A DNA stretch of 36,531 nucleotides from Clostridia bacterium (GTDB lineage: Bacteria > Bacillota_A > Clostridia > Christensenellales > Aristaeellaceae). Made by a program: the position numbers and the translations under genes. Below are positions 8,125 to 15,424 of this stretch, piece by piece; positions within the stretch are counted from its first letter, which is position 1; the number at the start of each line of letters is the position of its first letter. Where the stretch lies: positions 1-36,531 of the forward strand of contig JAFRMB010000081.1 of the NCBI GenBank assembly GCA_017430945.1, in the 5' to 3' direction. Under the pieces are notes generated by a model. The model was not told the DNA's origin. It worked only from the letters and a program-made list of their open reading frames with translations, and searched no databases.

Positions 8125-9208
8125 TCGCCTCGAGCGCCTCGGCACAGGCGCCCAGCTCGGCCTCGGTCGTGTGCCGTCCGATGCTCACGCGGATCACGCG
8201 CCGCGCTTCGCGCTCTGACAGGCCCAGCGCGCGATAGACGTGGCTGACCTCGCGCGCGGCGGAGGCGCATGCGGCGCCGCCGGATACGGCGATGCCGCGA
8301 AGATCCAGCTGCGCGATGGCCGCCTCTGCACTGAGGCCGGGCAGCATAAGCGCGCAGAGCCCCGGCAGCCGCTCCGCATCCGCGCACAGCAGCCGGACCT
8401 TTGGCAGCCGCGTCCGCACATCGCCGATAAAGCCGTCCAGCAGCGCACGCATCCGTCCGGCGCGCGGCGCCATGTCCGCCGCCACCAGCCCGACCGCGGC
8501 CCGCAGCCCGGCGATCGCGGGCACGTCTTCGGTGCCGGCGCGCAGCCCGTGCTCCTGTCCGCCGCCGACGATCAGCGGGTGAAGCTGCGTGCCCTGCCGC
8601 ACGTACAGCGCCCCCACGCCCCGCGGACCGTAGATCTTGTGTCCGGACAGCGACAGAAGATCGATGCCCATCGCACGCACGTCCACCGGGATCTGCCCGA
8701 AGGCCTGTACCGCGTCGCAATGGAAGGGGATGCGCCTCAAGCGCGCGAGCGCGCCGATCCCGGCCACGGGCTGTATGGCGCCGGTCTCGTTGTTGGCCAT
8801 CATCACCGATATGATACGGGTATCCGGACGGATGGCCTTCGCCACGTCCTCCGGCAACACCGTGCCGTCCGGGCGCGGCTCCACCAGCGTCACCTCGCGC
8901 GCCCAGCGCCGCGCGGCGATCAGCACCGAGGCGTGCTCGATGGACGATACCACCGCGTGCCCGCCCGCGGCCGTCGCCATCGCGAGGTTGTTGGCCTCTG
9001 TGCCGCCCGAGGTGAAGACGATCTCCTCCGGCTCTGCATCGAGCACGTCCGCGATCGCCCGGCGCGCCAGACGCAGCTCGCGCCGGGCGTCGCCGGCGGC
9101 GGCATAGGGCGACGACGGATTCGCCCACGCCGTCTGCATGGCGCGCACCATGGCGTCGATCACCTCCTGCGCCGGCTGCGTCGTCGCCGCATGGTCCAGA
9201 TCGATCAT
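8102..9208 (-). CDS. Cysteine desulfurase, NifS/IscS family
   Basis: The 368-aa PLP enzyme removes sulfur from L-cysteine as an enzyme-bound persulfide for Fe-S cluster, thiouridine or thiamine synthesis. Its features are the N-terminal DLDHAATT, TSGGTEANNLA, HVVSS-like cofactor segments, the PLP lysine Lys191 in SLSGHKIYGPRG, the GGGQEHGLRAGTE loop, and catalytic Cys314 in SGGAACASA. No iscU, thiI or tusA homologue is beside it, so the sulfur acceptor is unknown. I chose the ATG at 9208, with GGGGTGGGAG upstream; a GTG three codons earlier is possible. Its end contains the eutVW promoter. Confidence 0.9.
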   Translation of the reverse strand: MIDLDHAATTQPAQEVIDAMVRAMQTAWANPSSPYAAAGDARRELRLARRAIADVLDAEPEEIVFTSGGTEANNLAMATAAGGHAVVSSIEHASVLIAARRWAREVTLVEPRPDGTVLPEDVAKAIRPDTRIISVMMANNETGAIQPVAGIGALARLRRIPFHCDAVQAFGQIPVDVRAMGIDLLSLSGHKIYGPRGVGALYVRQGTQLHPLIVGGGQEHGLRAGTEDVPAIAGLRAAVGLVAADMAPRAGRMRALLDGFIGDVRTRLPKVRLLCADAERLPGLCALMLPGLSAEAAIAQLDLRGIAVSGGAACASAAREVSHVYRALGLSEREARRVIRVSIGRHTTEAELGACAEALEAIEKGAAG

Positions 9209-9241
9209 CTCTCCCACCCCGGTTCATCAATATTTGTTTTC

Positions 9242-9270
9242 ATTATAATCCTTTGATGCAATATTGTAAA
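9242..9270 (-). promoter_or_regulatory. Sigma-A promoter of the cysteine desulfurase gene
   Basis: TTTACA (minus, 9270-9265), 17 bp, then TATAAT (9247-9242) lies 34 nt before the chosen start codon. It is divergent from the promoter of the glycosidase gene. Confidence 0.65.
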
Positions 9271-9276
9271 TCCGCC

Positions 9277-9305
9277 TTGACAGCCCCTGCCGGCCCGGGT
9301 ATTTT
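9277..9305 (+). promoter_or_regulatory. Sigma-A promoter of the GH3 glycosidase gene
   Basis: TTGACA (9277-9282), 17 bp, TATTTT (9300-9305), 49 nt upstream of the ATG at 9355. It is back to back with the minus-strand promoter at 9242-9270. Confidence 0.6.
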
Positions 9306-9354
9306 GAAATCAGAGGAGAGTCGTAAAATACACCTACGGAGAGGAGCTGATCCG

Positions 9355-11430
9355 ATGGATCGAAAGCAGGCCCGGGAAAGGGCGCAGGCCCTGGTCGCTC
9401 AGATGACGACGGAGGAGGCGGCGAGCCAGCTGCGCTTCGACGCGCCCGCCATCGACCGTCTGGGCGTCCCCGCATACAACTGGTGGAACGAGGCGCTGCA
9501 CGGCGTGGCGCGCGCCGGCGTGGCGACGAGCTTCCCGCAGGCCATCGGCATCGCCGCCACCTTCGACCCCGCGCTCGCGCGGGAGATTGGCGACATCGCC
9601 GCGACCGAAGGCCGCGCCAAGTACAATGCCGCCGCCGCCCATGGCGACCGGGATATCTACAAGGGGCTGACGTTCTGGTCCCCCAACGTCAACATATTCC
9701 GCGATCCCCGCTGGGGGCGCGGCCACGAGACCTACGGAGAGGATCCCGTGCTCAGCGCCGAGATGGGCGTGCAGTTCGTCAGGGGACTGCAGGGCGAGGG
9801 CGACACCATGAAAGCCGCCGCCTGCGCAAAACACTTTGCGGTGCACTCCGGCCCCGAAGCTCTGCGCCACCGCTTCAACGCCGTCGCGAGCGAGCGCGAC
9901 ATGGCGGAGACCTATCTGCCCGCCTTCCACGCGCTGGTGGATGCCGGCGTCGAAGCCGTGATGGGCGCTTACAACCGCACCAACGGCGAGCCCTGCTGCG
10001 CCAGCCCGGCGCTTCAGAAGATCCTGCGCGGGGAATGGGGCTTCCAGGGGCACTTCGTGTCCGATTGCTGGGCCATCCGCGATTTCCACACCGGCCACGG
10101 CGTCACCGATACGCCGGAGGAATCCGCCGCGCTGGCACTCAAAAACGGCTGCGACGTGAACTGCGGCGACACCTATGTCTACATGATGAAGGCCCTGGCA
10201 CAGGGGCTGGTGTCCGAGGCGGACATCCGCAGATCGGCCGTGCGGCTGTTCACCTGCCGCTACATGCTGGGCCTCATGGACGGCAGCGCATACGACGACA
10301 TCCCCTACGAGGTCATCGAATGCCCCGAACATCTTGAAAAGGCGCGCATTGCGGCGCAGAAGTCCTGCGTGCTTCTGAAGAACGACGGCATGCTGCCGCT
10401 GAAACGGGACTCGATCCGGACGCTCGGCGTCATCGGCCCCAACGCCAACAGCCGCGTATCGCTGATCGGCAACTATCACGGCACTGCCTCGCGCTATGTC
10501 ACGGTGCTTGAGGGGCTGCAGGATGCGCTTTCCGGCGATGCCCGGGTGCTCTATGCCGAGGGCAGCCACCTGTTCAAGGACCGCTTGGAGCCGCTGAGCC
10601 AGCCGGACGACGGCATCGCGGAGGCGCTGGCGGTGGCGGAGCGCTCCGACGCCGTGGTGCTGGTCGTGGGCCTGGACGAGACGCTCGAGGGCGAGGAGGG
10701 CGACACCGGCAACGCCGCCGCCTCAGGCGACAAGCTCGACCTCCTGCTGCCCGAGGGACAGCGCCGGATGATGGACGCCGTGCTGAGCGTCGGCAGACCC
10801 ACCGCGATCGTGCTGATGGCAGGCAGCGCCATCGACCTGGGCGAGGCCGCCGAGCGCGCCGACGCCGTGCTGCTCGCCTGGTATCCCGGCGCACAGGGCG
10901 GGCGCGCGGTGGCCGATCTGCTGCTCGGCCGCGTCTCCCCCTCCGGCAAGCTGCCCGTGACCTTCTATCGCGATGCGCAGCTTCGGGACATGCCCGAATT
11001 CACCGACTACGCCATGCGCGGACGCACCTATCGCTACATCACGGACGTGCCGCTCTATCCGTTCGGATACGGGCTCACCTACGGCGACTGCCGCGTCACC
11101 GATGCCCGGCGGACCGAAGCGGGCATCGAGGCGCAGATCGTCAACGACGGCGCGGTGGACACCGACGAGGTCGTCCAGGTGTACGTGCAGAACGAGGGCT
11201 CTCCCTTTGCCCCGCGAAACCCCCGGCTGTGCGCGTTCAGGCGCGTCCACGTCCCCGCGGGGCAGGCGGTCCGGGCGTCGCTGGAGGTGCCGATCGATCG
11301 CCTCCGGGTGATCGACGACGGCGGGCATCCGGTCGACGGCGGCCGGCCCGTGTTCTACGTCGGCCTGGGCCAGCCCGACCAAAGGACCCTCGACCTGACG
11401 GGCCACGCCTGCGTGCGCATCGGTGATTGA
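9355..11430 (+). CDS. Glycoside hydrolase family 3 beta-glucosidase/beta-xylosidase
   Basis: The 691-aa protein has the two-domain GH3 architecture plus a C-terminal fibronectin-III-like domain (about 600-690). The N-terminal barrel contains NWWNEALHGVAR, FPQAIGIAATFD, DPRWGRGHETYGEDP, AKHFAVHSGPE, and the nucleophile Asp237 in FVSDCWAI. The second domain has the acid/base region around Glu445 (GLDETLEGEEGD). The RHRFNAVASERDMAETYLPAF segment resembles the GH3 beta-xylosidase branch, so substrate choice (xylosides or glucosides) is open. There is no signal peptide, so it would act on imported oligosaccharides. The ATG at 9355 follows GGAGAGGAG and agrees with the family N-terminus. Confidence 0.92.
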   Translation: MDRKQARERAQALVAQMTTEEAASQLRFDAPAIDRLGVPAYNWWNEALHGVARAGVATSFPQAIGIAATFDPALAREIGDIAATEGRAKYNAAAAHGDRDIYKGLTFWSPNVNIFRDPRWGRGHETYGEDPVLSAEMGVQFVRGLQGEGDTMKAAACAKHFAVHSGPEALRHRFNAVASERDMAETYLPAFHALVDAGVEAVMGAYNRTNGEPCCASPALQKILRGEWGFQGHFVSDCWAIRDFHTGHGVTDTPEESAALALKNGCDVNCGDTYVYMMKALAQGLVSEADIRRSAVRLFTCRYMLGLMDGSAYDDIPYEVIECPEHLEKARIAAQKSCVLLKNDGMLPLKRDSIRTLGVIGPNANSRVSLIGNYHGTASRYVTVLEGLQDALSGDARVLYAEGSHLFKDRLEPLSQPDDGIAEALAVAERSDAVVLVVGLDETLEGEEGDTGNAAASGDKLDLLLPEGQRRMMDAVLSVGRPTAIVLMAGSAIDLGEAAERADAVLLAWYPGAQGGRAVADLLLGRVSPSGKLPVTFYRDAQLRDMPEFTDYAMRGRTYRYITDVPLYPFGYGLTYGDCRVTDARRTEAGIEAQIVNDGAVDTDEVVQVYVQNEGSPFAPRNPRLCAFRRVHVPAGQAVRASLEVPIDRLRVIDDGGHPVDGGRPVFYVGLGQPDQRTLDLTGHACVRIGD

Positions 11431-11440
11431 ACGCCGAAAA

Positions 11441-11481
11441 ACGAGACCCGGCCGGAGCCATTCCGTGCCGGGTCCCGTTTT
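11441..11481. terminator. Bidirectional intrinsic terminator between convergent genes
   Basis: GACCCGGC (11445-11452) pairs with GCCGGGTC (11467-11474), extended by outer AACG/CGTT pairs. A T run follows on the plus strand, and an A run precedes it for the minus strand. It ends the glycosidase transcript and probably the converging transcript as well. Confidence 0.75.
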
Positions 11482-11537
11482 GATGGGACGTGCCGCGCCC
11501 GCCGATGCGGCGGCGCGTCGAAGCGTCCTTCGCTCCC

Positions 11538-12161
11538 CTATCGTGCGTCGCTCTCCTGCTGTTCGAGCACGCCGAGGATCGCCGCCGCGGCGCCCTCGTA
11601 GCCGAGCCGGGAGGTGTTCAGCATGAGGTCGTAGTTCGCGGGATCGCCCCACGCCTTGTCGGTAAAGAAGCGGCTGTAATTCTTGCGCTGGTTGTCCTTG
11701 CGGCGGATGTAGGCTTCGATCCGGCTGTTCTCCACGCCGTCGACGTTCCTCGCCCGGTCGATGCGGTCCTGCATGCGGCTGGCATATACGAACGCGTGCA
11801 CGAAGGGCACATGCGCTTCCGTGGCCAGGATGTGCGCCGTGCAGCGCCCAAGGAAGATGCACGGTCCCTTCGCGACGAGCTGCTGCACCAGCCTGGACAG
11901 CGCCGAAAACACCTGGAAGGGCGCATCGTTCATCTGCCCGGTGCCGAAGCTGCCGATCTGCGCAAAATCGTGCAGCACGCTGCCGACGCCCCGCTCGTCA
12001 TAGATCTGCAGGGTACCCAGGTCGATGCCGTACTCACGGCCAGCCATCACCAGCAGATCGCCGTCATAAAACTTTATGCCCAACCGCTCTGACAGTATCC
12101 GCGCCACCTCTCGGCCGCCGCTGCCGTATTCCCGGTCGATGACGATACTGTGCCTGATCAT
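11538..12161 (-). CDS. Cytidylate kinase-like family protein (P-loop nucleotide kinase fold)
   Basis: The 207-aa protein begins MIRHSIVIDREYGSGGREVA, in which the glycine-rich loop stands in for the Walker A of cytidylate kinases. It continues with KFYDGDLL, GPCIFLGRCTAHI and the arginine-rich lid YIRRKDNQRKNYSRFF. This matches the Cytidylate_kin2 family, widespread in Clostridia and of unknown substrate. The ATG at 12161 is chosen because GGAGG lies about 8-9 nt upstream. It is a single-gene unit with its own promoter, and it converges on the glycosidase gene. Real CMP kinase activity should not be assumed. Confidence 0.85.
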   Translation of the reverse strand: MIRHSIVIDREYGSGGREVARILSERLGIKFYDGDLLVMAGREYGIDLGTLQIYDERGVGSVLHDFAQIGSFGTGQMNDAPFQVFSALSRLVQQLVAKGPCIFLGRCTAHILATEAHVPFVHAFVYASRMQDRIDRARNVDGVENSRIEAYIRRKDNQRKNYSRFFTDKAWGDPANYDLMLNTSRLGYEGAAAAILGVLEQQESDAR

Positions 12162-12310
12162 ACCCACAGCCTCCTTCTTGCGCGGCATCGCCCGCCGCGC
12201 CGTCGTCGCTCATCCGGAGGACCGGCTTCGGCCCGCCGGATCAGAACCCGGCCCGGAGGCCGTATGACAGCTCTTCGGGCGCGCGCTCTAAACCATTCCT
12301 TAACACTTAT

Positions 12311-12340
12311 ATCATAGCGCGCCGGTGGCCGTTTTGTCAA
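12311..12340 (-). promoter_or_regulatory. Sigma-A promoter of the cytidylate-kinase-like gene
   Basis: On the minus strand TTGACA (12340-12335), 18 bp, TATGAT (12316-12311). It lies about 150 nt upstream of the ATG. The remaining leader (12162-12310) holds no evident gene. The whole gap 12162-12530 contains only this and the divergent promoter at 12423. Confidence 0.65.
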
Positions 12341-12422
12341 TAGCCTGATGCCGATCGCGGCACCATCGCCCCGGACCGGACGCCGCTCTCCTTCTTCCGT
12401 CCGCGCCCGCCGGGCTCCGCGG

Positions 12423-12451
12423 TGGACATGCGTGCCGCGACGTGCTATACT
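12423..12451 (+). promoter_or_regulatory. Sigma-A promoter of the zinc-ribbon miniprotein gene
   Basis: TGGACA (12423-12428), 17 bp, TATACT (12446-12451), about 80 nt upstream of the TTG start at 12531. Confidence 0.55.
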
Positions 12452-12530
12452 GATGCTGCGGGAAGGGCTGCAGGCGGCCTGCAGTCCCGATCTCAGGCAC
12501 ACCCCGTCGAACGAAGAGGAGGCGGTCCAT

Positions 12531-12728
12531 TTGAAGCGCGCATACTGGATCCGGCACACCCACTTCCTGAAGGCAGACGAATACGTCTGTTCCGCCTGCA
12601 AGTGCACGTGCAAAAAGCCCCTGTCCGAATGTCCGTCGTGCGGCGCCCGCATGGGCAAGGGAAAGTCCGACCTCACCTGGATCGACGAGGCCGACGCGTT
12701 CTTTGAGATCATGGAGGACGACTGGTGA
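12531..12728 (+). CDS. Small zinc-ribbon protein, 65 aa
   Basis: The likely start is TTG at 12531, because AGGAGG lies 8 nt upstream. The 65-aa product has a cysteine-rich core, CSACKCTCKKP then ECPSCGARM, that fits a rubredoxin-like or zinc-ribbon metal site (CxxC...CxxC with two extra Cys). An acidic C-terminus (IDEADAFFEIMEDDW) follows. Similar miniproteins are annotated as hypothetical in Clostridia; I do not know a function. It has its own promoter and stands alone. Confidence 0.75.
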   Translation: MKRAYWIRHTHFLKADEYVCSACKCTCKKPLSECPSCGARMGKGKSDLTWIDEADAFFEIMEDDW

Positions 12729-12900
12729 CCGGTCCGGCATCCCGTTCGTGAAGCTGCGAAGGATCGGGCGCGCGTGCCGTCCCCGATCTCTGTCGACCGC
12801 CCCGGTGCGGCGGGCGGGGCTCCATCCGTTGCGTTCAGAGCTCCCGGAGGGCCCCCGCGGCCGCCGTCCCGTCGGTGTTATGAAGCGCCGTCCCACGCGA

Positions 12901-13203
12901 TCAAGTGCGGGGCGGCGCTTCCTCTTCCACCTTGCGGATCAGTTCGCTCAGGCGCATGCCCAGCGCGTCGGCGATGCGCCAGAGCGTGTCGACATTGGCG
13001 TTGTCCTTCCCGGCCTCGATCTCGGCGAGATGACTGCGCGAGACGGCAGCCAGCCCGGACAGCACCTCCTGGGACATCCCACGCGCATGTCGCAGCCTGC
13101 GGATGACCCGTCCGGTGATCCTGTGGTCGTAGCTGCGGACCGGCGTGACTCCGTCCCCGCCCGCTTCGTTCGCGGCACTCAGGTGATCTTCGTTTTGCGG
13201 CAT
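12901..13203 (-). CDS. XRE-family helix-turn-helix transcriptional regulator
   Basis: The 100-aa protein has one HTH_3 domain at about residues 30-92: RVIRRLRHARGMSQEVLSGL, then SRSHLAEIEAGKDNANVDTLWRIA within the helix-turn-helix and following helices, and LGMRLSELI at the end. The first 25 residues are low in structure. The ATG at 13203 is chosen because AGAGGAG lies about 8 nt upstream. Three repeats of ACCTCGCGG occur just upstream and could be its own operators. No partner toxin or phage gene adjoins it, so its regulon is unknown. Confidence 0.8.
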   Translation of the reverse strand: MPQNEDHLSAANEAGGDGVTPVRSYDHRITGRVIRRLRHARGMSQEVLSGLAAVSRSHLAEIEAGKDNANVDTLWRIADALGMRLSELIRKVEEEAPPRT

Positions 13204-13260
13204 AAACATCGCTCCTCTGATGGCAGTAGGCGTTGACCTCCACCTGAGCGCCTGTTTTTG

Positions 13261-13368
13261 CCGCGAGGTCCCGCGCGGCCGGCATGCGCCGATCGGTGGA
13301 GGCTTCGGCCTCCATATCGTGGCGTGTTTTGACCGCGAGGTCATTGTATCGCATATCTCCGCGAGGTT
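13261..13368 (-). repeat. Three copies of ACCTCGCGG upstream of the XRE gene
   Basis: The minus strand carries AACCTCGCGG (13368-13359), GACCTCGCGG (13342-13333) and GACCTCGCGG (13270-13261). The second and third copies extend to GACCTCGCGG-NN-AAAACA. The first two copies flank a TACAAT that could be a -10 box, with 26 bp between copy starts. They may be operators of the XRE regulator. The same stretch can also be read as coding (DLAVKT...DLAAKT), so a degenerate upstream reading frame is an alternative. Confidence 0.5.
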
Positions 13369-13513
13369 TGTCTGACATCTCCGACAGGCGGAGCGCACGG
13401 GCGCGCCGGAGCGCGTCCCCGATGGGCCTGCCCGCAGCGGATCTGATGCCGCCTTTACCTGCGCCAAAGCGGCGGACCGCCTTCCGGCGGCGGTCCGGTA
13501 TCCGATTTTCCGA

Positions 13514-13542
13514 TTGACAAGGACCGCAAAATGCTTTATAAT
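13514..13542 (+). promoter_or_regulatory. Perfect consensus sigma-A promoter of the gntR operon
   Basis: TTGACA (13514-13519), exactly 17 bp, TATAAT (13537-13542). A consensus promoter of this strength suggests that the operon is held off by a repressor rather than limited by the polymerase. Confidence 0.85.
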
Positions 13543-13556
13543 TAACGAAGAATGTA

Positions 13557-13581
13557 GTGACAAAGAGACAATGTGATAAAG
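13557..13581 (+). promoter_or_regulatory. Candidate GntR operator: direct repeat GTGAyAAAG
   Basis: GTGACAAAG (13557-13565) and GTGATAAAG (13573-13581) lie 16 bp apart, just downstream of the consensus promoter and before gntR. This is where a repressor would block elongation or promoter clearance. Operator function is inferred from position only. Confidence 0.4.
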
Positions 13582-13661
13582 GCCGTCATCGAAGCCGCCG
13601 GACCGACCTGACCCGACGCAGCAGCCTTCGCCCGATACGATCCATGTGAGGAGCTGAAACC

Positions 13662-14411
13662 ATGCTCGACACCGCAAAACTGGATAAATCCACGCCGATC
13701 CCGCTCTATTACCAGCTGAAACAGATCCTGCTGGATGCCATCCGCCGGGGCGACTACCCCGTGGACGGCATGATCCCGACGGAGAAAGAGCTCTCCGAGA
13801 TGTTCCACATCAGCCGCACCACCGTCCGTCAGGCGATCACGGAGATGGTGCAGGAGGGCTGGCTGTACCGCATCGCCAGCAAGGGCACCTTCGTGGCCAG
13901 GCTCAAGATCAAGCAGGATTTCATCAAGAAGCTCGAGACCTTCAACGAACAGATCATCCGCACCGGCTGCAGACCCAGCACCGAGCTTCTGAAGCTCGAG
14001 GTCACCGAGATGCCGGCTGCCGTGCGGGACCAGTTCAAAGTCACAGGCGACCGGCGCTACATCTACCTCTACCGGCGGCGCTTTGCCGATGACGACCCCA
14101 TCGTCACCGTTGAGACATGGCTGCCGCACGAGCGCTGCAGCTTTGTGATGGACCACGACTTCTCGGTGGAATCGCTGTACAACGTGCTCTCTGCCGACGA
14201 CGCCACGCGCATCTGCCACGTCAACCGCATCCTGGAGGCCGTCGCGGCCGACAGCCGCGATGTGGCGACGCTGAACGTCCGACAGGGCACGCCCATACAA
14301 TTCGCCGCCACCATCGGCTACAATCGCGCGGAGGAGCCCATCGAGTATTCGCTCGCCCGCTACCGCGGCGACCGCAACCGCTTTGAAGTGGATCTGCTGA
14401 TCGACACTTGA
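13662..14411 (+). CDS. GntR/HutC-family transcriptional regulator (UTRA effector domain)
   Basis: The 249-aa protein has an N-terminal winged helix (residues 10-80: STPIPLYYQLKQILLDAI, IPTEKELSEMFHISRTTVRQ, GTFVA) and a UTRA/chorismate-lyase-fold effector domain (about 100-245: RRFADDDPIVTVETWLPHE, PIEYSLARYRGDRNRFEVDL). This is the HutC/FarR branch of GntR, usually sugar- or amino-acid-responsive repressors. It starts at ATG 13662 after GAGGAG and is the first gene of an operon with a dehydrogenase and a sugar kinase, which it presumably regulates along with itself. Confidence 0.92.
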   Translation: MLDTAKLDKSTPIPLYYQLKQILLDAIRRGDYPVDGMIPTEKELSEMFHISRTTVRQAITEMVQEGWLYRIASKGTFVARLKIKQDFIKKLETFNEQIIRTGCRPSTELLKLEVTEMPAAVRDQFKVTGDRRYIYLYRRRFADDDPIVTVETWLPHERCSFVMDHDFSVESLYNVLSADDATRICHVNRILEAVAADSRDVATLNVRQGTPIQFAATIGYNRAEEPIEYSLARYRGDRNRFEVDLLIDT

Positions 14412-14490
14412 TCGAAGCGCCGCGTGAAAGCATGCACAAAACGGCGGGCGATCCATCGGCACGCCGCACAGATAAGGAGGAAAGACCCAC

Positions 14491-15420
14491 ATGGAAAAGA
14501 TCCTCACCACCCCCCGCTCCTATGGCAAAGACATGCCCGAACTCTTCGCGCAGCTGGAGGCGGCGGGCTACGAAGTGGTCAAAAACACCACCGGCGGCAT
14601 CCTTGACAAGGATCAGATGAAAGCGATGATCGCCGACTGCACCGGCATCATCGTGGGCGTGGATCCGCTGGACGCCGAGGTGCTCGCCTGCGCGCCGGGG
14701 CTGCGCGCCATCTCCAAGTACGGCGTTGGCGTCGACAACATCGACATGGACTACTGCGCCGCGCACGGCATCAAGGTCAGCCGGGCCGTCGGCGCCAACA
14801 GCGAGGCCGTGGCGGACTACGCGATGGCGCTGATGCTGGCCGTGGCCCGCAAGGTGCCGATGATCGACCGGAAGTGCCGCGCGATGGACTGGGGCAAGAT
14901 CACCACCCGCGATGTGAGCCACGCCACGCTCGGCCTGTTCGGCCTGGGCGCCATCGGCCGGTTCGTGGCGCTGCGCGCCAAGGCCTTCGACATGAAGATC
15001 ATGGCTTATGACCCCTACTGGCCCGAAGCGTTCGCCAACGAGAACGCGATCGAGCGCGCCGAGCCGGAGGCCATCTTCCGCAGCGCCGATTTCATCTCCC
15101 TGCACCTGCCGCTGATGCCGGAGACCGAGGGCTTCGTGGGCGAGGCGGAGCTGGCCATGATGAAAAAGGACGCCATCCTCATCAACACCGCCCGCGGCGG
15201 GCTGGTGGATGAGAAGGCGCTGCTGAAGGCGCTCCGGGAGGGGCGGATCTACGGCGCGGGGCTGGACGCCTTCGCCCACGAGCCGCCGGAGGACGACGCC
15301 TGGTTCAGCCTGGACAACGTGGTCCTGGGCTCCCACTGCGCGGCATCCACCATCGGCGCCACCCGCAACATGGGCCGCATCGCCACGGACAATCTGCTGC
15401 GCGACCTGAAGGGAGAATGA
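14491..15420 (+). CDS. D-isomer-specific 2-hydroxyacid dehydrogenase (short phosphoglycerate-dehydrogenase-like)
   Basis: The 309-aa NAD-dependent enzyme has the substrate domain (KYGVGVDNIDMDYCAAHGI), the Rossmann motif GLFGLGAIGR at about 148, NTARGGLVDEKAL near 232, and the catalytic His in NVVLGSHCAAST. It lacks the ACT domain of biosynthetic SerA, so it is probably catabolic. AAGGAGG gives a strong start. It is followed after 4 nt by an FGGY kinase and preceded by gntR, so it most likely oxidises or reduces a hydroxyacid derived from the same carbohydrate. The exact substrate cannot be read from the sequence. Confidence 0.9.
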   Translation: MEKILTTPRSYGKDMPELFAQLEAAGYEVVKNTTGGILDKDQMKAMIADCTGIIVGVDPLDAEVLACAPGLRAISKYGVGVDNIDMDYCAAHGIKVSRAVGANSEAVADYAMALMLAVARKVPMIDRKCRAMDWGKITTRDVSHATLGLFGLGAIGRFVALRAKAFDMKIMAYDPYWPEAFANENAIERAEPEAIFRSADFISLHLPLMPETEGFVGEAELAMMKKDAILINTARGGLVDEKALLKALREGRIYGAGLDAFAHEPPEDDAWFSLDNVVLGSHCAASTIGATRNMGRIATDNLLRDLKGE

Positions 15421-15424
15421 TCCC

